Origin: Phragmites australis
Lineage: Eukaryota; Streptophyta; Magnoliopsida; Poales; Poaceae
NCBI RefSeq assembly: GCF_958298935.1
Contig: NC_084932.1
Span: 7,791,501-7,855,500 of the forward strand
Length of the DNA stretch: 64,000 nucleotides
Direction of reading: 5' to 3'
Made by a program: the position numbers and the translations under genes. This document shows positions 55,966 through 64,000 of this stretch, piece by piece. The stretch's first letter is position 1. Every line of letters begins with the position of its first letter. The notes under the pieces are model-generated. The model was not told where the DNA came from. It did no database searches and worked only from the letters and a program-made list of their open reading frames with translations.

Positions 55966-56891
55966 GGAAGCATATTTCCATGGATTTTGTTTTACAACTA
56001 CCTAGGACAATGAGGGGGAGGGATAGCATATTTGTAGTTGTGGATCCATTCTCTAAAATGGCATATTTTATACCTTGTCACAAGAGCGATGATACTACAA
56101 ACATAGCTAATTTTTTTTCAGGGAAATCGTTCGACTACATGGAGTACCTAATACTATTGTCTCGGACCATGATGCAAAGTTTTGAGTTACATTGGAATAA
56201 ACTGGGGACGAAGTTGCTGTTTTCTACTACATGTCATCCTCAAACTGATGGTCAAATAGAGGTCGTCAACCGCACATTATCGACCATGTTACGGACAATT
56301 TTAAAGAAGAATTTGAAGATGTGGGAAGAGTATTTACCACATCTTGAATTTGCTTACAACAGGTTGGTACACTCCACCACCAAGGTAAGTCCGTTCCAGA
56401 TAGTGTATGGATTTAATCCCTGTGCTCCTATTGATTTACTACCTTTGCCTACTTTTGAAATACTTAATTTAGATGCTAAAAAATGTTCTGAATTTATTCT
56501 TAAGTTGCATGAAACAACTAAAAAGAATATAGAGAGCATGACTGAAAAGTATAGGATTGCTGAAAGTAAAAGTAGGAAGGAAATAAAATTTGAACTGGAT
56601 GATTTAGTTTGGTTGCATTTGAGGAAGGATAGGTTTCCAGAACTAAGAAAGTTAAAGTTGATGTCTAGAACTAATGTACCATTTAAGATAATTGAGAAAA
56701 TCAATGACAATGCATACAAATTGAACCTACCTGCAGACTTTAGGGTTAGTCCCATATTTAACATTTCATATTTGAAGCCATATTTTGGAGAAAAAGATGA
56801 GCTTGAGTCAAGGATGACTTCAATTCAAGAGGGGGAGGATTATGAGCTTATGGCTCCTTCGGATACGATCAATACCACCAATAATCCTTAA
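55966..56891 (+). pseudogene. Integrase core and C-terminus of element E
   Basis: MDFVLQLPRTMRGRDSIFVV and VDPFSKMAYFIPCHKSDDT give the first Asp. The second Asp (SDHDAKF) is readable only in a neighbouring frame near 56160, so two compensating indels surround it. HPQTDGQIEVVNRTL supplies the Glu. The rest is FAYNRLVHSTTKVSPFQIVY, DLVWLHLRKDRFPELRKLKL and FNISYLKPYFGE. The frame runs through the purine tract into the 3' LTR and stops at 56889-56891. A downstream frame gives a GPITKPRERQLDHQVNSFL tail, also coded in the LTR. Confidence 0.8.
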
Positions 56892-57744
56892 ATCATACAA
56901 GGTCCAATTACAAAACCACGTGAACGACAATTAGACCACCAGGTGAACTCGTTCCTTGTTGTTCATGCTTTCTTGGATGGATTACTACTAAATTCTTATG
57001 GTGTTTTATTACTTATGAACGTAGGAGAAGCGCCACAACCTTCCCCGAACGTTACCCTCGAAGGCCAAGTCTACTCGGACTCGAGGCTGAGCTCTAGTCG
57101 TGGTCGTGGTCAAGTCCTAGGAAAGCACGTCAATAAAACGGGCATAACTCTCTCATACGAAGTCCATTTTAAACAATCTTGGATATTCTAAAAAGCTTAC
57201 GAAGAGCCATTTCTAATGGATATGAGCTCGACAAAATATTCCTTATAGTTTAGTTAGAGTCAAAGAAATAAGGTTTTACGCCACCATATTGGATCCTGTT
57301 GGGTCTTGTAATCGTGTCAGAGTCGGAGTCCAGGCTGTGTACGCCTCTTTCCACGGATGCACAACCCTAGGTCAACCTCATCATGTCTCTCCTATATATA
57401 CACAGTAGTTGTCGTACTTCAAGCTCGGGTTTAGCTTAGATTTTTCTGTTTTAGACAGTTTTGCCGTTTATTAGTTTGTTGAACCTAACTCGAGTACTTC
57501 ATTGTTAATAGTAAGATTTAGATTGCATCTTGCTGTTCTTACTTGTGTTCTCGATTCGTTTGCAGGAAAAGCTTTCTTGGCGAGGTCAACCGCGTCTTGG
57601 CACGGTTGATAACCACGGAGTAGTGGTGTAGTGGTTACGAGGATTTTTATCTGTTCTGATCAGAGCCTTTGGATCATCAACCTCGAAACTCTACTAACTC
57701 AAGTTATCAAATTACCTTTCAAAAGATCGGATAAATACGCATCA
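56840..57744 (+). repeat. 3' LTR of gypsy element E
   Basis: It begins TTATGAGCTT (TG drifted to TT) after the purine tract and ends ATACGCATCA. TATA box CCTATATATACA is at 57391-57402. It is similar to the 5' LTR, with many substitutions and small indels. Confidence 0.8.
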
Positions 57745-58459
57745 GACACTACTCAACAAACTACTGGTAACTACTGACACAAACTACTGAACAATTTTAT
57801 TAAAACTTGTAACTATTGAATATTGAACTACTGACAATTTAATAACTACTGAAGTATTTAAATCATAGTAAAGTTTTACTACTTAGTACTACTTAACTAC
57901 TTAAAAAAAACTACTAAGCACTAATAGACTATTAAACTACTGAATACTACTAAACACTATTAAACTACTAAAATATTAAACAGTAGTAAATAACTTCAGA
58001 ACTCGTATTGAACTGTTAGACTACTAAACTACTTAGACGTGTGGCACATAAGCACAGAAGCGAGTGGGCGTGCGTGGCGCGACGCAAGCGTGTCAATCGA
58101 CGCGAGCGCGCGGCGTGGGCTACGAGGGCACATTGCGCACGGGCATAGGCACGTGAGTCAGGCGCATGGGTGCAGGGGTCAGGGCTGGGTAGTTGGGTTG
58201 AATCTAGGTGTAAGATAGTACTACATATTAGATGTAGTATATAGCATTTATTTATATATATATAAATAAATAACTCTAGGAATTCGTGTTATACCTTGCA
58301 TGTCAAAAGATGGAGCCCAATCATGTAGGTGGGCCTGCCCGATCCCCAAGTAACCAGGCCCAGCCCAAACCCGTGGACACTTCCAGATTACTCCCCGCCA
58401 CCGACATTGGTCCGTCGTCAACCCACCAGAAACGCCTAGAGAAACCCGTCCAGCGACCA
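57745..58459. other. Upstream flank of the heat-shock gene
   Basis: 57745-58020 is low-complexity, dominated by ACTACT(G/A)A(A/C) words in loose tandem. 58040-58170 is GC-rich with CG-dense words. A TATATATA run lies at 58250-58262. No gene is supported; the 101-codon frame at 58286-58591 overlaps the promoter. Confidence 0.5.
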
Positions 58460-58516
58460 GGAACCGTCTCGAGTTCTCTAGCTCGTCTCTCAGTCGACCA
58501 CGTCGCTCGTATAAAT
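58460..58516 (+). promoter_or_regulatory. Heat-shock-element-like array and TATA box
   Basis: Four contiguous 5-bp units, gGAAc cGTCt cGAGt tCTCt (58460-58479), alternate in the nGAAn/nTTCn pattern; the first is perfect and the others match 2 of 3 core bases. The TATA box TATAAAT is at 58510-58516, 30 bp after the array. This spacing is typical of plant heat-shock promoters. Binding of heat-shock factor is inference. Confidence 0.5.
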
Positions 58517-58638
58517 GGCTCGCGAGCCCCTCTCTTGTCTCTCCACACCATCCAGGACGAGCTCGAAACGAAACATTCGATCAAAAGCTAGCACACGTAT
58601 CGTACGTAACTACGCTTTGACCGAGACAGCAAGTGGCA

Positions 58639-59238
58639 ATGGCAGCTGTGCGCAGGAAGGCACTGGCTTCTGCGGCTGTGCTGGCAGCATCGTTGGTAGT
58701 GGCGCTGCTGGCCGCGCCCGCCTTGGCACTGGTGCCGTACGGGCGCGCCGGCGAGCTGTGGGACCTGCTCCTTGACGACCCGTTCCGGGCCCTGGAACAG
58801 TCGCCGCTGGCGGCACCGAGGCCGGGCGGCGAGGCGGGGCTTGCTGGAGTGGTGCTGGCCCGGTGCGACTGGAAGGAGACGCCCGAGGCGCACGTCATCT
58901 CGGTGGACGTGCCCGGGGTGCGGAGGGAGGACGTGAGGGTGGAGGTGGAGGAGAACAACAGGGTGCTGCGTGTCTCCGGCGAGCGGCGCGCAGAGGAGGA
59001 CAAGGAGGGCGAGCGGTGGCACCGCGCCGAGCGCGCGGCGGGGCGGTTCTGGCGCCGGTTCCGGATGCCCTACGGCGCCGACGTCGACCTCGTGTCCGCG
59101 AGGCTCGAGAACGGTGTGCTCACCGTCACCGTGCCCAAGGTCACTGACAACCGGAGGCGGGAGCCTCGCGTCATCAGCATCGCCGGGGAGGACGGTGAGC
59201 GCGGCGCAGAGGTCAAGGCGTCCAAGGCCGAGATGTGA
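58639..59238 (+). CDS. Small heat-shock protein, ER-targeted type (HSP20 family)
   Basis: This is a single exon of 199 codons. I chose ATG 58639 (MAAVRRKALASAAV...); the in-frame GTG just upstream is not a likely plant start. Residues 1-30 form a signal peptide: basic MAAVRRK, then an Ala/Leu/Val core and a cleavage site near PALA-LVPYG. DDPFRALEQ matches the N-terminal arm of ER sHSPs. The alpha-crystallin domain (about 75-175) has DWKETPEAHVISVDVPGVRR, VEENNRVLRVSGER, RFWRRFRMPYGADVDLV and ARLENGVLTVTVPK. The C-terminal extension has the I-x-I-like VISI anchor. The last residues, SKAEM, look like a degenerate K/HDEL-type retrieval signal. sHSPs are ATP-independent holdases that keep stressed proteins soluble. 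GC3-rich; the minus-strand 277-codon frame is a shadow. Confidence 0.93.
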   Translation: MAAVRRKALASAAVLAASLVVALLAAPALALVPYGRAGELWDLLLDDPFRALEQSPLAAPRPGGEAGLAGVVLARCDWKETPEAHVISVDVPGVRREDVRVEVEENNRVLRVSGERRAEEDKEGERWHRAERAAGRFWRRFRMPYGADVDLVSARLENGVLTVTVPKVTDNRRREPRVISIAGEDGERGAEVKASKAEM

Positions 59239-59393
59239 GCGTGCCATCAATACCCAGTCATGTGTGAGAAGCTTCCAGCAGTGATGCTTGCGTGTCGTGC
59301 ATGATCTAAGGTGTGTTTCAGTAAGAAGGTTCCTCTGCAACGACGGGCATACTGTTACGAATATTCGTTGCTCGAGAGACTGTAATAAACTAG

Positions 59394-59399
59394 TAAAGG
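59394..59399 (+). terminator. Poly(A) signal of the heat-shock gene
   Basis: A canonical AATAAA lies 156 bp after the stop codon, in a T/A-rich context. Confidence 0.55.
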
Positions 59400-59836
59400 A
59401 CTTGGCACATTTACCTGTCAAGCTCTATCCTTTTACTTAAGGAATCAACAATTGCCTGCCTTTCATGCCGTCGTCCCCAAAACGCTCATTTGACTTTTCA
59501 GAACAAATCTGCCGTCTATGCGGTTGCGTTCCAGAGTAACCAGCTAGGCCACGTTAAGGTTTTTTTAACAGCCACCGTCCGATTGTAAACCAATGGTAAA
59601 AAGCATGTCTGTAGATTTTCCGAACGAGCGCAGCCCTCATCGTGGCTTGATCTCGCCGGACCCGTCACCGTCGGCTTCTGCCTTTCGCCATCGCCTCCAT
59701 ACGAGCTTGACCCCAACCTTCCTCTTCACACGACGACCGCTGTAAGGCCCGGCACACCATCTCCCATGCCATCACGTTACCACGTCGGTCGGACCGGACG
59801 CCTGGCAGGGAGCTGAGTACCCAAGTGTTGGCAACC
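59400..59836. other. Intergenic DNA
   Basis: I see no gene. A moderately GC-rich stretch (59610-59810) has no exon with domain signatures. Confidence 0.5.
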
Positions 59837-60074
59837 CTATTGGAGAGAAGCTTTTTTTTAATTATTTTTATTATTTTTTAAAACGGGTTTAATTTTTTTG
59901 GAGCAAAGCAAATGGCTGGCTCCTATTTGAAACATTTATGCCACTGCGCTAGCAAATAGGGAATAAATCCTAGCGAGCACCCACGCTAGACTTCGAACGT
60001 AAGTGGACACCGCTCACACCTGGAGCCAGTAACCAGCAGAGCCTCATCTCGTTCGTAGCTATTGGAGAGAAGCT
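59837..60074 (-). mobile_element. tRNA-type SINE with 16-bp target duplication
   Basis: The exact direct repeat CTATTGGAGAGAAGCT (59837-59852 and 60059-60074) flanks a 206-bp body. Read on the minus strand, the body starts near GAGATGAGGCTCTGCTGGTTAC (A-box-like) and has ACGTTCGAAGTCTAG, close to the RNA polymerase III B-box consensus GGTTCGANNCC, about 60 bp in. It ends in an A-rich tail (reverse of the T-rich stretch 59853-59900). Long target duplication, internal Pol III boxes, short length and A-tail together define a SINE. The family was not named. Confidence 0.8.
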
Positions 60075-60283
60075 GGAGGAAGAATCTAGAAGGGTAAGAG
60101 AGGAATCCATATGAAGAAGATGAACCTTAGAGAATAGGGAGACATGGAGAAAGAAGAAGTTTGGAGAAGAAGGAAACGGTTCTATGTGACTTGGTCTGAT
60201 GGTCTTGCCCCTTTTGTAGCTGATAGCCTAGCCATGCAGGTCTGACATTCCCCTCCCCTTGAAATACAACTTGCCTCTAAACC
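60075..60283. other. Interval between the SINE and the 97-bp duplication
   Basis: Purine-rich DNA (60075-60175) is followed by a CATTCCCCTCCCCTTGAA-type segment (60246-60262) of the kind seen antisense to gypsy gag regions in grasses. No gene is supported. Confidence 0.4.
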
Positions 60284-60477
60284 GTTGTCGTCACGTCGCT
60301 AGGATCCTATGGAAGTTCCGGCTGATGAGGGCCGCGACCAGCACCTTCTGCAGCACGCTCAATAACTTCTATGTCAGCCAGTTGTCGTCACGTCACTAGG
60401 ATCCTATGGAAGTTCCGGCTGATGAGGGCTGCGACCAGCACCTTCTGCAGAACGCCCAATAACTTCTATGTCAGCCA
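60284..60477. repeat. 97-bp tandem duplication
   Basis: GTTGTCGTCACGTC(G/A)CTAGG starts at 60284 and again at 60381. The two units differ at only a few bases (for example cgct/cact, gccgcg/gctgcg, cagcac/cagaac). The duplication is younger than most repeats around it. Confidence 0.9.
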
Positions 60478-60837
60478 GTAGAGCCTGTCAAACTTGGCCC
60501 AATACTTGAGCTGGTCGCCTTCCTCCACCATCCATGTCCCATACATCAATCCGACCATGATCACCTCTATGCACATCTGCTTGCTCTGCGCCGTGAAGTA
60601 GACATTCTCCTTGCTGATGATCATGAGCTTCGGGCCAGACCCCGTGAAGCTTTCAAAGACGTGGAGATGGACCTCATTCATGTTTTCGATGCAGTTGAGC
60701 ACGATGACTTCATCGTGCCACCGGACCTCCAGTGCCACCAATGTCGTGTCCACGGGGTCATCCATGCTGTAGAACATGAACCGCACATTCGCATGTGCGC
60801 CCGTGGCCGACAACTGCTCCTTGTTTGTAACGAACAT
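60466..60837 (-). pseudogene. Unrecognised open frame, likely relic
   Basis: A 123-codon minus-strand frame reads NVRFMFYSMDDPVDTTLVAL, VRWHDEVIVLNCIENMNEVH and FTGSGPKLMIISKENVYFTA, ending WAKFDRLYWLT. The composition looks protein-like and balanced, but I recognise no family. The frame continues past its stop into the 97-bp duplication in another register. It lies between repeat fragments, so it may be a retrotransposon or captured-gene relic. Confidence 0.3.
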
Positions 60838-60845
60838 AAATCTTT

Positions 60846-62000
60846 TAAGGTATGTATATTATTTTGGTGATTAATGATAACATAGTCAATTTGACTAATA
60901 TGTTTATCAAATATATACTTTAGTAGATCTTATGGATGCAACATATGAAGAAGCCACCGAAGTTGGGATAAAAATTGGATTGAATTGAACAAGTTCTAGG
61001 AAAAATGTATATGCCGAATGATCCAGCGATTGAGGTATTGTAAATGTTGGAGTTTCCATCTTTGATTTTGTACTCGCAGGATGGTCCGACGATGAAGAGT
61101 TTAATACGTCAGAGCAAAGTTCAGAGGGATTTCCTTCGATTCAGTGGAAGACGAAAGAATACATATCGGATGATCTGGCACATGTATCAGAGTTCTCGCC
61201 GAAGGATTCCGTAATTGCAACGACTAGTTTTGGCATGGCTATACACGCCGGATATTCCGACGCATTGAAGATCTACAAGCCAGACAAATGCACAATGAAG
61301 AAAAGTGACTCAGTTGGCTCAAGTTTACACATCGGATGGTCCGATGATGGAGTTCAAAGTAACATTGGAATATTTGGTGTTCACAATGAGATTGAGTGGG
61401 GATCCAACGGCTACTTGGTGCTTGTACCACTATTAATACCAAAACATCCGATGTTCACAGTCTTTTTAAGCTGTTAGAGCAACGACTAGTTTGCGGGGTT
61501 GAAACTATACATGCCCTCCACTTGGTCAGTAGGGTGTGCTAGAGTACAGAGAAGCTCATGTACACTTGAGAAGATATCTAAGCCACCAAAGTGATAAAAG
61601 TGAGCATCCAAGATAATTACCACAAGATTATAGAGTGATTAGTGCTATTAGGCCTAAAGAGAATTGTTGCTAGGTATTGCTACCGAGAGAGAATCAAAGA
61701 GTGATCTTACCTTGTACCAAGTTGTACACTGACACCTTAGAGTCTTTGTGACTCGCCAACACCTTAAGCCTTGGTGGCTCAAGCTTGTCGACCCTCTAGC
61801 TTTGCGTGGAGCGGTGACAAAAAAACTTGTACGTGGTCATGGAGATCCTTATCTTGGTGGTTCAAGCTCCGAAGTAAAGATAGTGGCAAGTGACGGGAAG
61901 AGAGGCTTATGATGAACCTTACCTTTTTGGCTTGATGGCTCAAGAATTGTGATCGAGTATCGTCCAAGAGCAATAGTCAAGAATTGTGATCGAGTATCAT
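60846..62000 (+). repeat. Sirevirus-like LTR fragment (family-B related)
   Basis: ATTTTGGTGATTAATGATAA (60866-60885) and CATAGTCAA...GACTAATATGTTT match the reverse of 14730-14790, so this copy lies in the opposite orientation to element B. CCGG- or TCCGATG-centred palindromes recur at 61015-61095, 61155-61175 and 61330-61350. A 37-bp tandem repeat sits at 61941-62014. LTR edges and a second LTR were not found. Confidence 0.6.
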
Positions 62001-62225
62001 CCGCGCGCTCTTGGCTGTTGCTAGTGGAGTCGCATCGTGCGTTGCTAGTGAGGAAGAGGCACTCATCGTCGGAGTCAAGCTTGGTGGAGGTCTTGACGCC
62101 AACGCAATTGGTAGAGGCAGCCGAGTTAGGCTCAACAAAGGAGGTGTTGCCGACGCTCCTGATCGAAGAAGCCCACCTGTCCAGCCTCTCCTTGGCCCCC
62201 TTGAACATCTTCCCGATTAAAACCT
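62001..62225 (-). other. Short coding-like relic next to the LTR fragment
   Basis: The minus-strand frame FKGAKERLDRWASSIRSVGN and KLDSDDECLFLTSNARC is open for about 80 codons. It may be a gag or captured fragment; I do not recognise it. Confidence 0.25.
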
Positions 62226-64000
62226 TAACAGCAAAAACAACAAGAGAGTGGAGTCATATGCCCTTAGGCTCCACCCCAAAAGCTATGCCTCACCAGAGTA
62301 GGATGAACTACTCTTGCCCACCACCTGCATCGGCAGGTACGGAGTAGCCAAACATCGCCTCACCCTCACCAGCAGAACCAGCGTGAATATGAAGGTACTC
62401 ACAAGATTTAATCCATATAGGGCACATATAAATAGCCCGATTCCAAGGATCATGCATTGACAGCTATTAGCAAGAGTAAGGCTACAAGGTTAAGTAAAAC
62501 ATATGCGGTAAGCAGCCTGGACAACTACATGTGAGCATCTATACTTAACCGACATACTAGTGTACCCTACAAACGACAACTTGAGCATGTATATGTAGGA
62601 ACCATAGTATCTCATCAACAATAACCACCGACCATTTCCATCATACCATAACCTTATCCCACATTTGTAAACTCTACGACTAATGAAAATAAACAGAAGC
62701 ATGCTCATGACCGAGAGTGCGACATTTCAAAATGTTTTTACACCCTACAAGGGGTACAACTTTACCCGCACGACTTGATGACCATTCGGCTTGTGCTACT
62801 CACGAAAGTACAGACAAAGGGTACTCATATCAACCTTTCTCATACTCGGAACCACCACTTGCAATGCCCCTATGGCACCAGGGTTATCGCGAGCAAGTCC
62901 CAGCCATACTCTGGCTCCTCAACACCTTGTTTCTCCTTTTCTTTTTCTCTTACGCGTCATAGAGCCGCAAGGCAAGTATCAGCATGACATATGATAATTG
63001 TCTTACCTTACCATTAGATCAGCATGCGATGAGTATGGAAAGTGTTAGAGCCAATTGCACCGACAGATGACCTTAAACGATACAAGTGGTCTATAGCATC
63101 CGGACTCCTCTCTCGAACTACCCAGAGGACTCCTCCTGAGTAGAAGATACCCCTAACACTGCCCAAATCTCGCCTCAATCTCACATAGGAACCATCATCT
63201 CAACCTCATCTTGTATTTGTGAATAGTGATTAAGCCATAGGCTTGTGAACAACGAAAGCACCGTAGCTCGACTTCTACTGAGGACTTAAGCATTGCTGAG
63301 CATTTCAAATAATCCTTGAAGCTAGACACTAACTATATCATCAAGGCTACAAAGATAAGGATTCATCAATAAGTCAAGGTTGAGATAATGCATCAACATA
63401 GGTTCTACCCATACCAGCCCGACACTGGACTTAACACATGCAAACATACATAAAGCATATTTATCAATTTAGACTCCATTCAATTTGAACAAAGGGTGCA
63501 ATATGCTTAGATGCTTGCCTTGCTGCTCTGGGGTTTGCCCGATACTTCTCGCACAGAACTTACAGAAATGCAGAAGGTTGGTGTTGTCCTCGATCGTGCT
63601 CACGTCACGCTCCAGATCTTCATTCACTACTGAAGAACGCATGCAATGATGAGCATGAATGACATGCAATGATGGATGCTACATAGTATAAGACATCAGC
63701 AGAGATGCAATGCATCATGCATAAGTTTTAAAGGGTTAAAGCTTTTCCTTAGTTTGAGTTATCGTTAGGCATCTAATCATTTCCCGGATTAATTAAGCTT
63801 AACACAAAGCTTAACCTCAACTAGGAATTTAACCAAATCTAACATGTAGGTGCTTATTTTTGCTGCACAGGGTATATCAAAATAGTATTAACAAAATTGA
63901 CCTCATCAATTTTGGAGTTATCAATAATTAATTATGAATTTCTTCATTAACTAATGAAATTCTAGTACATATTTTACAGCTCCTAGTATTTTAACATGTA
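62226..64000 (-). repeat. Family G LTR-like repeat, inverted copy, runs off the window
   Basis: Read on the minus strand it matches 18640-20600: TGCATGATGCATTGCATCTC, CATCATTGCATGTCATTC, ATGTACTAGAATTTCATTAG and GTGAGTACCTTC all have counterparts in the same order. It is truncated at 62226 by the fragment to the left and continues beyond 64000. No coding sequence; the small frames are not genes. Confidence 0.6.

Larger units (their letters stand above)
45291..57744 (+). mobile_element. Ty3/gypsy element E enclosing other elements
   Basis: Paired LTRs (45291-46207; 56840-57744), a primer site at 46210 and a purine tract AAGAGGGGGAGGA (56827-56839) define it. Its own surviving coding parts are RNase H (54764 on) and integrase (55966-56890), on the plus strand. 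Gag, protease and RT are missing and replaced by the reverse-strand Tat element. A solo LTR splits the integrase region. The flanks (gtagg and gacac) do not match, so there is no clean target duplication. Confidence 0.75.

Noticed and set aside
58588..59421. 277-codon minus-strand frame over the heat-shock gene
   Set aside because: It is the GC3-driven shadow of the sHSP coding strand and has no independent motifs.

Overview
The window looks like nuclear DNA of a grass (Poaceae), probably a panicoid relative of maize, sorghum or sugarcane. The reasons are: spliceosomal introns in an Alfin1-like PHD gene; two GC-rich intronless genes with the strong GC3 bias typical of grasses; and a dense load of nested grass-type transposons (Sireviruses, Tat-type and chromovirus-like Ty3/gypsy elements, CACTA elements, a tRNA-type SINE). 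The species assignment is inference.

Only three host genes are supported. (1) The last two exons of an ALFIN-LIKE PHD-finger gene (9825-10329, +); its 5' exons are not in the window, so the intron upstream appears to be at least 9.8 kb and full of transposon remains. (2) A single-exon ANTH-domain clathrin-assembly protein (23529-24698, +). (3) A single-exon ER-targeted small heat-shock protein (58639-59238, +) with a TATA box and a heat-shock-element-like array. They do not form a pathway together.

Layout. 1-4390: a hAT transposase relic, a solo LTR and a decayed copia pol. 4391-8831: a Ty3/gypsy element with both LTRs and a gutted integrase, inside the presumed Alfin intron. 8832-11476: Alfin 3' exons and flank. 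11477-12794: a reverse-strand gag-only copia relic with a very short LTR. 12883-20854: a long LTR-like repeat split by a gag-only Sirevirus-like element (13151-17533). 20855-25486: the ANTH gene and its flanks. 25487-26456: a CACTA end. 26457-45290: a Sirevirus with both LTRs, whose pol is split by a 9.1-kb CACTA composite (32493-41623, 3-bp target duplication). 45291-57744: a gypsy element with paired LTRs that encloses a reverse-strand Tat element (about 47060-54763), which carries an antisense accessory gene, and a solo LTR (55365-55965). 57745-59400: the heat-shock gene. 59837-60074: a SINE with a 16-bp target duplication. 60284-64000: repeat remains.

The most unusual structure is the CACTA composite. 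It has one pair of outer termini and one target duplication, but inside it has three same-orientation modules, each bounded by subterminal-repeat arrays. One module carries a TNPA-like protein with a Ulp1-type cysteine protease whose catalytic residues are intact, one carries a shortened TNPD, and one carries an unrecognised twice-repeated domain.

Method limits: all calls were made by eye from sequence and translations. No alignment, database search or folding was run. Element edges without target duplications are approximate.
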